Part shown: one piece after another, positions 1-8,297 of the stretch | Layout: each line of letters opens with the position of its first letter | Position numbering within the stretch: position 1 is the stretch's first letter | Assembly (NCBI RefSeq): GCF_015752315.1 | Contig: NZ_JADOVJ010000001.1 | Location: forward strand, 4,270,501-4,334,500 | DNA: 64,000 nucleotides | Reading direction: 5' to 3' | Source of the DNA: Nocardioides luteus | GTDB taxonomy: Bacteria; Actinomycetota; Actinomycetes; Propionibacteriales; Nocardioidaceae | Notes under the pieces: generated by a model | Seen by the model: only the letters and a program-made list of their open reading frames with translations | Database searches by the model: none | What the model was told of the DNA's origin: nothing | Translations under genes and position numbers: made by a program

Positions 1-534
1 GGCCGGCGGGGCCCCGATCCGCAGGGTCACGGCAGCGCCGTAGCCGGTGTCCAGGACCGCGACACCGGAGGATCGCAGGTCGGTCTCGAGGCGGCCGGCG
101 GCGTCGTACGGCACCTCGATCTCGTACTCGCGAACGAGCTCCCGCCGGAGCGTCCCGACCTCGTCCAACGCGGCGCGGACGGCGTCAGAGTACGCCCGGA
201 CGAGACCGCCCGCGCCGAGCAGCGTCCCGCCGAACCAGCGGGTCACCACCGCGACCGTGTCCGAGACCCCGGCCCCGCGCAGCACCTCGAGCATCGGGGC
301 GCCCGCGGTGCCGGCCGGCTCACCGTCGTCGTTGGAGCGCTCGACCGGCTGCGGCGGCGGACCGATCCGGAAGGCGGAGCAGGTGTGCCGGGCGTCCCAG
401 TGCTGCTTGCGGAGCCGCTCGACCACCGCCCGCGCGTCGGCCTCGTCCTCGACCCGGGCGAGCGTGCACAGGAACCGCGACCGCTTCTCCTCGATCTCGG
501 CTGCGCCGTCGCGGGCGATGGTCAGGTAGTGCAT
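1..534 (-). CDS. yigZ: YigZ/IMPACT family protein (3' end outside window)
   Basis: The frame reading leftward from an ATG at 534 stays open to the window edge, giving 178 visible residues. It carries the family blocks RHTCSAFRIG, SNDDGEPAGTAGAPML and TRWFGGTLLGAGGLVRAY, which are the hallmarks of the YigZ/UPF0029 fold (IMPACT N-terminal domain). The visible part ends in the start of the C-terminal ferredoxin-like domain. The family's role is poorly defined; links to translation control are known for the eukaryotic IMPACT relatives only. The start codon overlaps the stop of the upstream transporter gene (TGATG), so the two are probably translationally coupled. Confidence 0.9.
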   Translation of the reverse strand, partial: MHYLTIARDGAAEIEEKRSRFLCTLARVEDEADARAVVERLRKQHWDARHTCSAFRIGPPPQPVERSNDDGEPAGTAGAPMLEVLRGAGVSDTVAVVTRWFGGTLLGAGGLVRAYSDAVRAALDEVGTLRRELVREYEIEVPYDAAGRLETDLRSSGVAVLDTGYGAAVTLRIGAPPA

Positions 535-1313
535 CACCAGACTCCGAGCACGCTGCCGCCGATGCGGATGATGAACCCGGCGACCACGACGATGAAGAAG
601 ACGCGTACGAACCCGGCGCCCTTGGCCACCGCCGTCCGGGCCCCGAGGTAGCCGCCGATCAGGTTGCACACCCCCATCACCAGACCGGTCTTCCACAGCA
701 CCGCACCCTGCGGGACGAAGACGACCAGGGCAGCGAGGTTGGTGGCGACGTTGGCCATCTTGGCCTTGGCGCTGGCCTCCAGGAAGGAGTAGCCGAGCAG
801 GCCGACCAGCCCGATCACCAGGAAGCTTCCCGTCCCGGGACCCAGCGCACCGTCGTAGAAACCGACCGCGAAGCCAACGACCATCGCCCCGATCACGTGC
901 CGGTGGTCGTCGAACTTCAGCTCCGTCGCCTCCCCGAGCGACGGCTTGAAGAGCACCCACGCCCCCACCAGGATCAGCGCGACCAGCACGATGGGCTCGA
1001 AGACCTTCTCAGGAAGGTACGACGCCACCCCCGCCCCCAGCGCGGACCCGACGAACGCGAGGACCATGAGCGGGACGAAGGTCTTCGGGTCCGGCCCGAC
1101 CCGCCGGTAGTAGGTCGCGGCGCTGATCGAGGTTCCGAAGACCGAGGCCAGCTTGTTGGTCGCCAAGATCTGCACCGGTGCGGCGCCCGGCAGGAACAAC
1201 AGCAGCGCGGGGAGCTGGATCAGCCCACCTCCGCCGACCACGGCGTCCACGTATCCGGCGGCCAGGGCCGCGAGAGCGAGAAGGGCAAGTACGTTCAGCG
1301 TCTCCTCGGGCAC
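534..1313 (-). CDS. TauE/SafE family sulfite/anion exporter
   Basis: This 259-residue protein is almost entirely hydrophobic, with about eight membrane segments, and starts with the typical glycine-rich first helix (AAGYVDAVVGGGGLIQLPAL) of the TauE/SafE (DUF81) permeases. The second half repeats the pattern (GFYDGALGPGTGSFLVIGL), as expected of this internally duplicated family. Members export sulfite, sulfoacetate or related organosulfonates, but the substrate cannot be read from the sequence. It is followed by yigZ with a one-base overlap. A perfect 32-bp palindrome lies 20 bp upstream of its ATG. Confidence 0.88.
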   Translation of the reverse strand: MPEETLNVLALLALAALAAGYVDAVVGGGGLIQLPALLLFLPGAAPVQILATNKLASVFGTSISAATYYRRVGPDPKTFVPLMVLAFVGSALGAGVASYLPEKVFEPIVLVALILVGAWVLFKPSLGEATELKFDDHRHVIGAMVVGFAVGFYDGALGPGTGSFLVIGLVGLLGYSFLEASAKAKMANVATNLAALVVFVPQGAVLWKTGLVMGVCNLIGGYLGARTAVAKGAGFVRVFFIVVVAGFIIRIGGSVLGVW

Positions 1314-1332
1314 GAGCGCAGGCTACGCGGCC

Positions 1333-1364
1333 GGATGTTCACCGAGTTAACTCGGTGAACATCC
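1333..1364. repeat. Perfect 32-bp palindrome, operator or terminator
   Basis: Each arm reads GGATGTTCACCGAGTT and the second arm is its exact reverse complement with no loop (GTTAAC centre). It sits between the stop of the VWA gene (1373) and the start of the TauE gene (1313), both on the minus strand. Without a spacer or T-tract it fits a dimeric-regulator operator for the transporter at least as well as a terminator for the upstream operon. Confidence 0.75.
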
Positions 1365-1372
1365 CAGCACGC

Positions 1373-3388
1373 TCAGCCGGCCCACCAGCCACGACCGCCG
1401 AACGCATCGGGGTAGCCGCCATAGGTGTTCGACGTACGCCGCGCCGTCCTGTCCCCCAGATACGACCCGACCACGGCGGCGCCGAGGTCGTCGAGCTCGG
1501 GCGCGACGACGCGCCCCTCGACGCGGCGGGCCATGGAGTCGATGAACCGGGCCAGGCCGGGATCCTCACCGAGGCGGAAGAAGGTCGTCTGGGCACCGAG
1601 GCGCCGTGAGTTCTCCAGCTCCTCGACGGATCTGGCGATCGTCACCGGGTGCGGCGGGTAGGAGAACCAGACGTCGCCGCCCGGCTCCAGGTGGGCGGTG
1701 GGCTCGCCGTCGGTCACGATGAGCAGCACCGGCTGGGCACCCGGGTGCTTGCGGAAGTGCCGGTTGGCCAGCAGCAGCGCGTGGTGCAGGTTGGTGCCCT
1801 TGTCCCAGATCGCGTCGAGCGCGGTGAGCTTCTCGATCTCCATCGTCTGCGCGTAGCGCCCGAACGAGATCAGCTGCAGGTCGTCGTTGCGGAAGCGGCT
1901 CCTGATCAGGGTGTGCAGCGCGAGCGCGGTGCGCTTCATCGGCACCCACCGGCCGTCCATCGCCATCGAGAAGCTGGTGTCGACCAGGAGGGCGACCGCT
2001 GCCTGCGTACGCGCCTCCGTCTCCTGCACCTCGATGTCGTCGACGGTCAGCCGGACCCCGGGGCCGCGGCGGCCCTCGCCGACCTCGCGGATGACGGCGT
2101 TCGTGATCGTGCGAGGTACGTCCCAGGGTTCCGTGTCACCGAAGGCCCAGGGCCGTGACGAGCCGGAGAGGTCGCCCGCCGCGCCGGCACGCTGCAGGTC
2201 GCGTTCGCCCTGTCGGCCGGAGAGCCGCTGCGCGACGTCGCGGAGCAGGGCCTTGCCGAGCTGGCGCATCGCCTTCGGGGTCAGCCTCAGGTCGCCGTCC
2301 GAGCCGCGCTCGAGCTGGCCGGAGTCGCGCAGCGCCTGCTCGAGCTCCTGCAGGGTGCGCGCGTCGACCGCGGCCTGGTCGCCGAGCTGCCGGGAGAGCG
2401 CGTCGAGGTCGATGTCGTCGAGCCGGCTCCCGGCGTAGGACTGCTGGAGCTGCTCGGAGAGCTGGTCGAGCTCGGCGATGTCCTGCAGCACGCCGGTGCC
2501 GTCGCCGAGACCGAGGCCCTCGCCGCCACCGAACTCCTCCGAGCCGTACCAGTCCTCGCCCGGCCGCGCCGCCTGGAGGTTGGCGTCGAGCTGGGCCATC
2601 TGCTCCATCAGCGCGGGCGACCCGAACGCCTGCGCCGAAAGCTCCATCAGCTCGCGTCGCTGCTCGGCCGACATCGAGTTGAGCATCCGCTGGGCCGCCG
2701 CCGAGCGCTGCGCGAGGGTGTCGAGCAGCTCGTCGATGTTCTGCGGGTTCTCCGGGAAGTACTGGCCGTGCTTGGCCATGAACTCGTCGAAGTCGGCGTC
2801 GGTGTCCTCGCCGCGGTTGTGCTTGTCGAGCAGCTGGTTGAGGTCTCGCAGCATCTCCGCGATCGCCTCACGGTCCTCGTCGGTGGCGCCTTCGAGCGCC
2901 TGCTTCATCCCGGCGAACCGCTGGTCGAGGATCTCGCGGCCGAGCAGGTCCTTGATCTCCTCGTAGGCCTCGCGGGCCTCGCGTGAGGTCCAGTCGTAGG
3001 AGGAGAGCTCGCTGACCGCGGCGGCGGTGTTCGGCGAGAGGCTGTCGATCTGCATCTCCCGGAACGCGCGGTCGCCGTCGTCCATCGTGACGTCGCGGGC
3101 GAGCTGCTTGCGCTCCTCGAGGACGGCCTTGTCCAGCAGCTCGCGCACCTGCTCGAGCGTGCCGTCGAGGTTGTGACGCTGCAGCAGCTCACGGCGCCTC
3201 TCGGCGACCTGCCGGGCGAGGTCGTCGAGGCCGCGCTGGTCCTGTCCGCCGCGCCGCAGGAACTCCCGCATCGCGCGCTCGGGCGAGTAGCCGGACATCA
3301 CGTCCTCGCCGATGGCGTCCAGCGCCTCGGCGATGTCGACCGGCGGAGCGAGCGGGTCGCCCCCGGCGTACTTCTTGTAGCGGCTCAT
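1373..3388 (-). CDS. VWA-domain protein, partner of a MoxR-type ATPase
   Basis: The 671-residue protein has a long acidic, helical N-terminal region (residues 1 to about 440, rich in glutamine and glutamate) followed by a von Willebrand A domain. The metal-ion-dependent adhesion site is intact: DTSFS, the threonine in KGTNLHHAL, and the aspartate in VTDGEPT. Proteins of this layout work with a neighbouring AAA+ ATPase as a chelatase- or MoxR/VWA-type remodelling pair; the target is unknown. The gene starts 18 bp after the stop of that ATPase gene and is the last in the regulator-ATPase-VWA operon. Confidence 0.85.
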   Translation of the reverse strand: MSRYKKYAGGDPLAPPVDIAEALDAIGEDVMSGYSPERAMREFLRRGGQDQRGLDDLARQVAERRRELLQRHNLDGTLEQVRELLDKAVLEERKQLARDVTMDDGDRAFREMQIDSLSPNTAAAVSELSSYDWTSREAREAYEEIKDLLGREILDQRFAGMKQALEGATDEDREAIAEMLRDLNQLLDKHNRGEDTDADFDEFMAKHGQYFPENPQNIDELLDTLAQRSAAAQRMLNSMSAEQRRELMELSAQAFGSPALMEQMAQLDANLQAARPGEDWYGSEEFGGGEGLGLGDGTGVLQDIAELDQLSEQLQQSYAGSRLDDIDLDALSRQLGDQAAVDARTLQELEQALRDSGQLERGSDGDLRLTPKAMRQLGKALLRDVAQRLSGRQGERDLQRAGAAGDLSGSSRPWAFGDTEPWDVPRTITNAVIREVGEGRRGPGVRLTVDDIEVQETEARTQAAVALLVDTSFSMAMDGRWVPMKRTALALHTLIRSRFRNDDLQLISFGRYAQTMEIEKLTALDAIWDKGTNLHHALLLANRHFRKHPGAQPVLLIVTDGEPTAHLEPGGDVWFSYPPHPVTIARSVEELENSRRLGAQTTFFRLGEDPGLARFIDSMARRVEGRVVAPELDDLGAAVVGSYLGDRTARRTSNTYGGYPDAFGGRGWWAG

Positions 3389-3406
3389 GGCCTACCACCT
3401 GCCGGA

Positions 3407-4810
3407 TCAGCCATAGATCGTCTCCCCGTCAGCCGTGTCCTTGCCGATCTTCCTCGCCAGGAACAGGCCCTCCAGGGCCAGCTCGATGGCACTGGCCAGC
3501 TGGCCGTCGTTCTTGGGGCCGCCGGTGGCCTCGTAGACGCGGTCGCCGATCTGGTCGTAGAGGTCGGACTCGCCCAGGACCGGGAGGCCCTCCAGGAAGG
3601 CGCGGGCGGAGACCTTGGTGCCGGTGGTGACCATCCGGCCGTCCTCGATGGCGTCGATGAGCAGCGCGAAGTCGAGGCCGCGGAAGGACTTGCGGACGGT
3701 CTCGGCGATGGCCGTACGCAGCAGGTGGGTGAGGATGTCGGCCTCGCGGCCCTCCTCGCCCGACTCGAACTCGATCTTGCCGGAGAGCACCTCGACGGCC
3801 GTCTCCAGGTCGACGATGCGGGCGACCGCGTCGGCCTCCCCCTGCACGGTGGCCCGGTGGAGCGCAGCGGCGGCGACGGTCTCCGCACCCGCGATGGAGA
3901 AGCGCGCCGACACCCCGGATCGCTGGTCGACCGCGGAGGAGGCACGCAGGTGGCGGGTGAAGACGGCGAGGATCTCGAGGAGGTGGTCCGGTACGTCGGC
4001 GACCAGGGAGGCCTCCTGCCGGATGACCGCCATCTCCGCGGCGAGCTCGCGCGGGTAGTGGGTGCGGATCTCGGCGCCGAAGCGGTCCTTGAGCGGGGTG
4101 ATGATCCGGCCGCGGTTGGTGTAGTCCTCCGGGTTGGCGGACGCCACCACCAGGAGATCCAGCGGCAGCCGCAGCACGTAGCCGCGGATCTGGATGTCGC
4201 GCTCCTCCATCACGTTGAGCATCGCCACCTGGATCCGCTCGGCCAGGTCGGGCAGCTCGTTGATCGCGACGATGCCACGGTGGGAGCGCGGGATCAGCCC
4301 GAAGTGGATCGTCTCCGGGTCGCCCAGCGAGCGTCCTTCGGCGACCTTCATCGGGTCGACGTCGCCGATCAGGTCGGCGACCGAGGTGTCAGGCGTGGCC
4401 AGCTTCTCCGCGTAGCGCTCGGAGCGGTGCTTCCACGCGACCGGCAGCGCGTCACCCTGCTCGGCAGCCGCGCGCTGGGAACCGACCGAGACCGGCTCGT
4501 AGGGGTGCTCCCCGAGCTCGGAGCCCGCGATGACCGGGGTCCACTCGTCGAGCAACCCCACCAACGTACGCAGCAGCCTGGTCTTGCCCTGGCCACGCTC
4601 GCCCAGCAGGACGACGTCGTGGCCGGCGATCAGGGCACGCTCGAGCTGGGGGATGACGGTGTCCTCCAGCCCGTGCAGCCCGGGCCAGGGGTCCTCTCCG
4701 GCTGCCAGCTTGGCCAGCAGGTTGTCGCGGATCTCCTCGCGGAGCGACTTGAACACGTGGCCGCTCGCGCGGAGCTGGCCGAGGGTGCTGATCGTGGGTG
4801 CGGCAGTCAC
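3407..4810 (-). CDS. MoxR/ChlI-like AAA+ ATPase
   Basis: This 467-residue protein has a Walker A motif (GERGQGKTRLL, around residue 70), a Walker B-like segment (GIVAINELPDL) and a sensor-1 region (ASANPEDYTNRG), with strongest resemblance to the magnesium-chelatase I subunit/MoxR group. It would power a remodelling or chelation reaction together with the VWA protein encoded just downstream. The start is a GTG at 4810 that overlaps the stop of the upstream regulator gene by four bases (GTGA), which implies coupled translation. Dedicated chelatase genes (cobN, bchH) are not nearby, so a MoxR-like role is more likely than cofactor metallation. Confidence 0.87.
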   Translation of the reverse strand: MTAAPTISTLGQLRASGHVFKSLREEIRDNLLAKLAAGEDPWPGLHGLEDTVIPQLERALIAGHDVVLLGERGQGKTRLLRTLVGLLDEWTPVIAGSELGEHPYEPVSVGSQRAAAEQGDALPVAWKHRSERYAEKLATPDTSVADLIGDVDPMKVAEGRSLGDPETIHFGLIPRSHRGIVAINELPDLAERIQVAMLNVMEERDIQIRGYVLRLPLDLLVVASANPEDYTNRGRIITPLKDRFGAEIRTHYPRELAAEMAVIRQEASLVADVPDHLLEILAVFTRHLRASSAVDQRSGVSARFSIAGAETVAAAALHRATVQGEADAVARIVDLETAVEVLSGKIEFESGEEGREADILTHLLRTAIAETVRKSFRGLDFALLIDAIEDGRMVTTGTKVSARAFLEGLPVLGESDLYDQIGDRVYEATGGPKNDGQLASAIELALEGLFLARKIGKDTADGETIYG

Positions 4811-7662
4811 GGACGCAACGCTACGCCGCCGCCCAACCCCTGGGCGGCCGTCGCGTCGACGTCCCGATCCTCGGATGGGGCGGGTCCGACGCCGGCGAGC
4901 AGCTCCTCGACCCGCTCCCTGGTCAGTGCGGTGCGGTCGAGCTCACCCACCTCGTCCAGGATCGCGACGACCTCGTGGAGCGTCGCGCGGGCCTGGGCGA
5001 CGCGGTCGGTCTCGCGCTCGATCAGGGCGCGGCGTACGAGGGCGTTGGCCTCGGCCCACCGGTTGCGCTCCTCGACGTGGTGGGCGAGCTCGGGGCGCAG
5101 GTGGCTCTCGGCCTCGGCGTAGCGACCCAGGCCGATCAGGGCGTCGATCAGGGTCATCCGTGGTGAGGCGGAGGAGTCGACGTCGACCGGCCCGTGGCCG
5201 ATCTCCTCCTCAACCAGCCGCACGGCGTCCTCGTAGCGCTCCATCCGGACGTAGACCTCGGCCAGCCCGATCAGGCTGCCGCGGGCACGGTCGTCCATCC
5301 CGGCCGCGTCCGCGACGGCGTAGGCCTCCTCGAGGACGGCGACGGCCTCGTCGAGGGATCCGATCATGCTGAGCGCCTGGCCGCAGTTGGACAGCGCCAT
5401 CTCCAGACCGGCCGCAGTCCCGGCCTCACGGAACACCGCGGCGGCGGCCCGGAACTCCGAGATCGCCCGGGTCAGGTCACCCGCCCGCGCCCGGCTGATC
5501 CCGGCCTGGTTGCGGATGTAGGCCGCGTCGACGTGCTCGCCGGCGCGGAGGGCGGCGTCGAGGCCGAGCTCCTGGAGCGGCAGGGTCTCGGCGGGTGGGT
5601 GCCGCATCGAGAGGGTGAACATCTTGTTGACCAGCTGGTAGGCGGGTCCGAGCAGGCCCGCGCGCACGGCGAGACGTACGGCGCTGCCCATGGTCAGCCA
5701 CTCCCGGTCGCCCCAGGCGCGGGCCTGCTGGGTGGTGGCGAAGCTCAGCGGTGTCACCCCGGCGACGACGGGGTCGAGGCTCATCAGCCGGAAGGACCGG
5801 CCGCCGGCCTCGGAGGCCGCGACCAGGGAGTGGGTGTACCAGCTCACCAGGCGCAGGAGCGCCTCCCCGGACTCCTCCTCGGAGCCCATCTCCAGCGCGT
5901 AGTCGCGGATCAGGTCGTGGAGCACGAAGCGTCCCGGCCGCTGCTCCCGGACCAGGTTGGCATCGACAAGCTTGTCGACCAGACGCCGGGCGGCGGCGAT
6001 GTCGACGCCGAAGAGCGCCGCCATCGCAGGCATCCCGATCTCGTGACCCGGACGAAGGCCGAGGAGCCGGAAGGATCGCCGCGACTCCTCGTCGAGGGAG
6101 TCGTAGGACCAGGAGAAGACCGCGCGCAGGTCGGAGATCGGGTCGAGCGGCGCCTCCAGCGCGGCCAGCCGGCTGGTCTCGCCGTCGAGCTCGGCGAGCA
6201 GGTCGGACAGCGAGAGGTCCGGGTAGCGGCTGCAGCGCTCGGCGGCGACGGCGAGAGCCAGCGGCAGGTGTCCGCACCTGTCCGCCAGGGCGCGTACGTC
6301 CGCCTCGTCCGCCGCCCGGTCGACGAGCCGCTGCTTCAGGAAGGCCGCCGACTCCTCCGGGGCGAGGGTGTCCAGCGCGAGCCGGCGTGCGCCCTCCCGC
6401 GTGGCCAGGCCACGCAGCTGGCTGCGGCTGGTCACCAGCACCAGGGAGTCACCGCCCGGCAGCAGCGGCCGCACCTGGGCGGAGTCACGGGCGTTGTCGA
6501 GCACGAGGAGCATGCGCCGCTGCGCGAGGGTCGTACGCAGCAGCGCCGATGCCGCGTCCACCTCGCCCGGAACCGACGCGACGTCGACACCGAGCCCGAT
6601 CAGCAGGGTCGTGAGCGCCTGCGCGTGCGAGAGCGGCTCACCCGGACCGAAGCCGCGCAGGTCGATGAAGAGCTGGCCGTCGGGAAAGTGCTCGGCCCGG
6701 GTCCGCGCCCAGTGCACCGCCAGCGCGGTCTTGCCCACCGCACCGATGCCGTGCACGGCGACCACGCTCGGCCAGCCGGCGTCGTGGGAGATCGACACCG
6801 CGTCGAGCAGCCGGAGCTCGGCCGTACGCCCGGAGAAGCTGGAGATGTCGGCGGGGAGCTGCCGCGGCACCAGGTCCTCCTCGGAGACCCGCTGGGCAGG
6901 CACCGTCGCCCGGCCCGCGGGCGCCTCGACCTCCGGAGCAAGCGGCGGGGAACCCGCCAGCAGCCGGGTGAACGTCGAGCGCAGCTCCGCGCCGGGGTCG
7001 GCGCCGAGCTCGTCGGCCAGCCGCCCGCGGACCTCCTCGTAGGCCTCCAGCGCCTCGGCCGTACGCCCCGCGGCCTCCAGCGCGTCCAGGAGCACGACCC
7101 ACAGCGACTCCCGCAGCGGATGGTCGCCGATCACCCGGCGCACGTCGGCGACCGCCTTCGTGGCCCGGCCGGCGGCGACGTCGAGCTCGGCACGGCGCTC
7201 CAGCGCGGCGAGGTAGCGGTCGACCAGCCACGGACGGGTGCGCTCGGCCAGCGACTCCCCCGCGGCGTCGTCGAACGGATCGGCGCGCCACAGTGCGATG
7301 GCCTCCTCGAGCCGTTCGTAGGCCCGCGGCCCCTCCGCCGCGTCGAGCAGGTCGATGAAGGCGAGCACGTCCACCGACGAGCGTGGCAGGTCGAGGATGT
7401 AGCCGCCGGCGGCGCGGCGTACGACCTCCTTGCCGAGCACGCGACGCAGCCGCCCGATGTAGGTGTGCAGGCTGCCGCGCGGGTTGTCGGGGAGGTCCTC
7501 GCCCCAGATCCGGTCGGCGAGCAGGTCGGCGGAGACCGGGGTGCCGGCCTCCAGGGCCAGCAGGGCCAGCAGCGTGCGGGGACGTCGTCCCGGGACCTCC
7601 ACGGGCTCGCCTGCACGCGTGACGATCAGAGGGCCCAGCAGACAGATGGTCACATCCGTCAC
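4807..7662 (-). CDS. AfsR/SARP-type regulator: BTAD, NB-ARC ATPase and TPR domains
   Basis: The protein is 951 residues from the GTG at 7662 (another GTG directly precedes it at 7665). Order of domains: an OmpR-like winged helix (1-90, with the RRPRTLLALLAL and NPRGSLHTYIGRLRRVLG blocks), a BTAD domain (about 95-245), an NB-ARC ATPase with P-loop GIGAVGKTALA, a Walker B in MLLVLDNARD and a GHLPLAL motif, then C-terminal TPR-like helices. This is the architecture of AfsR-type activators. Its stop overlaps the ATPase start, so it heads the operon with the ATPase and VWA genes and probably controls it. The open frame extends far upstream of 7662 but that part overlaps the divergent YchJ-like gene and looks non-coding. 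Confidence 0.9.
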   Translation of the reverse strand: MTDVTICLLGPLIVTRAGEPVEVPGRRPRTLLALLALEAGTPVSADLLADRIWGEDLPDNPRGSLHTYIGRLRRVLGKEVVRRAAGGYILDLPRSSVDVLAFIDLLDAAEGPRAYERLEEAIALWRADPFDDAAGESLAERTRPWLVDRYLAALERRAELDVAAGRATKAVADVRRVIGDHPLRESLWVVLLDALEAAGRTAEALEAYEEVRGRLADELGADPGAELRSTFTRLLAGSPPLAPEVEAPAGRATVPAQRVSEEDLVPRQLPADISSFSGRTAELRLLDAVSISHDAGWPSVVAVHGIGAVGKTALAVHWARTRAEHFPDGQLFIDLRGFGPGEPLSHAQALTTLLIGLGVDVASVPGEVDAASALLRTTLAQRRMLLVLDNARDSAQVRPLLPGGDSLVLVTSRSQLRGLATREGARRLALDTLAPEESAAFLKQRLVDRAADEADVRALADRCGHLPLALAVAAERCSRYPDLSLSDLLAELDGETSRLAALEAPLDPISDLRAVFSWSYDSLDEESRRSFRLLGLRPGHEIGMPAMAALFGVDIAAARRLVDKLVDANLVREQRPGRFVLHDLIRDYALEMGSEEESGEALLRLVSWYTHSLVAASEAGGRSFRLMSLDPVVAGVTPLSFATTQQARAWGDREWLTMGSAVRLAVRAGLLGPAYQLVNKMFTLSMRHPPAETLPLQELGLDAALRAGEHVDAAYIRNQAGISRARAGDLTRAISEFRAAAAVFREAGTAAGLEMALSNCGQALSMIGSLDEAVAVLEEAYAVADAAGMDDRARGSLIGLAEVYVRMERYEDAVRLVEEEIGHGPVDVDSSASPRMTLIDALIGLGRYAEAESHLRPELAHHVEERNRWAEANALVRRALIERETDRVAQARATLHEVVAILDEVGELDRTALTRERVEELLAGVGPAPSEDRDVDATAAQGLGGGVALRP

Positions 7663-7775
7663 CACAGCACCCCCGCCGTCCCGAGCCGCCTGCGCCTGAG
7701 AGCCACCCCCACACAATAGTCGTGTCGCTGCGGGCCCACGAAGGGATTCCAGCCATTCCGGTACACAATGGAGAC

Positions 7776-8201
7776 ATGTCCCCCTTCGGCCGCACCTCCG
7801 CCGGATCGACCCTCCAGCAGGAGTGCCCGTGCGGCAGCGGGCGGCGTTACGCGCTGTGCTGCCACCGGCTGCACCGTGGCGGAGCACTGGCCGAGACGCC
7901 CGAGGAGCTGATGCGCAGCCGCTACGCGGCGTACGCCCTCGGGGACTGGGACTACATCTTCCGCACCTGGCACCCGGGCACCCGCCCCGACGATCTCGGC
8001 GTGGCCGCGCCGGACCCGCGGCTGACGTGGACGGGCCTGGAGATCGAGGGATCCGGGCTCGACGACGACACCCACGGCTGGGTGGCGTTCCGGGCCTCGT
8101 ACGAGACGCCGTCGGGAACCGGCGTGCTCGCCGAGCACAGCCGGTTCGAGGTGCGTGCCGGACGGTGGCACTACGTCGACGGCGAGATCGCCGATGAATG
8201 A
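7776..8201 (+). CDS. YchJ-like SEC-C motif protein (UPF0225)
   Basis: The 141-residue product begins with a cysteine cluster (CPCGSGRRYALCCHRL) that is the SEC-C zinc-binding motif, followed by the YchJ core (PEELMRSRYAAYALGDWDYIFRTWHP and a C-terminal FEVRAGRWHYVDG). The ATG at 7776 was chosen because it directly precedes this conserved region; an in-frame GTG lies upstream at 7722. The molecular function of the family is unknown. The gene is divergent from the AfsR-like regulator and separated from the downstream kinase gene by an inverted repeat. Confidence 0.88.
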   Translation: MSPFGRTSAGSTLQQECPCGSGRRYALCCHRLHRGGALAETPEELMRSRYAAYALGDWDYIFRTWHPGTRPDDLGVAAPDPRLTWTGLEIEGSGLDDDTHGWVAFRASYETPSGTGVLAEHSRFEVRAGRWHYVDGEIADE

Positions 8202-8202
8202 C

Positions 8203-8228
8203 CAAACGCACGCATTCGCGTGAGTTTG
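8203..8228. terminator. Imperfect hairpin after the YchJ-like gene
   Basis: Arms CAAACGCACGC and GCGTGAGTTTG pair at 10 of 11 positions around a 4-base loop (ATTC), starting two bases after the YchJ-like stop codon. It could end that transcript or act as an operator for the downstream kinase gene; there is no clear T-tract. Confidence 0.5.
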
Positions 8229-8297
8229 AGGCAGACAGTGGAGAAACTGTTGCCGATATGTGGACGCGAACGGGTGCGGCACGACAGACTCTGACAA

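Noticed and set aside
3173..5122. 649-residue plus-strand frame
   Set aside because: Antisense to the VWA and ATPase genes, both of which have clear motifs.
5194..7719. 841-residue plus-strand frame
   Set aside because: Antisense shadow of the AfsR-like regulator; low-complexity R/G/E/L-rich sequence.
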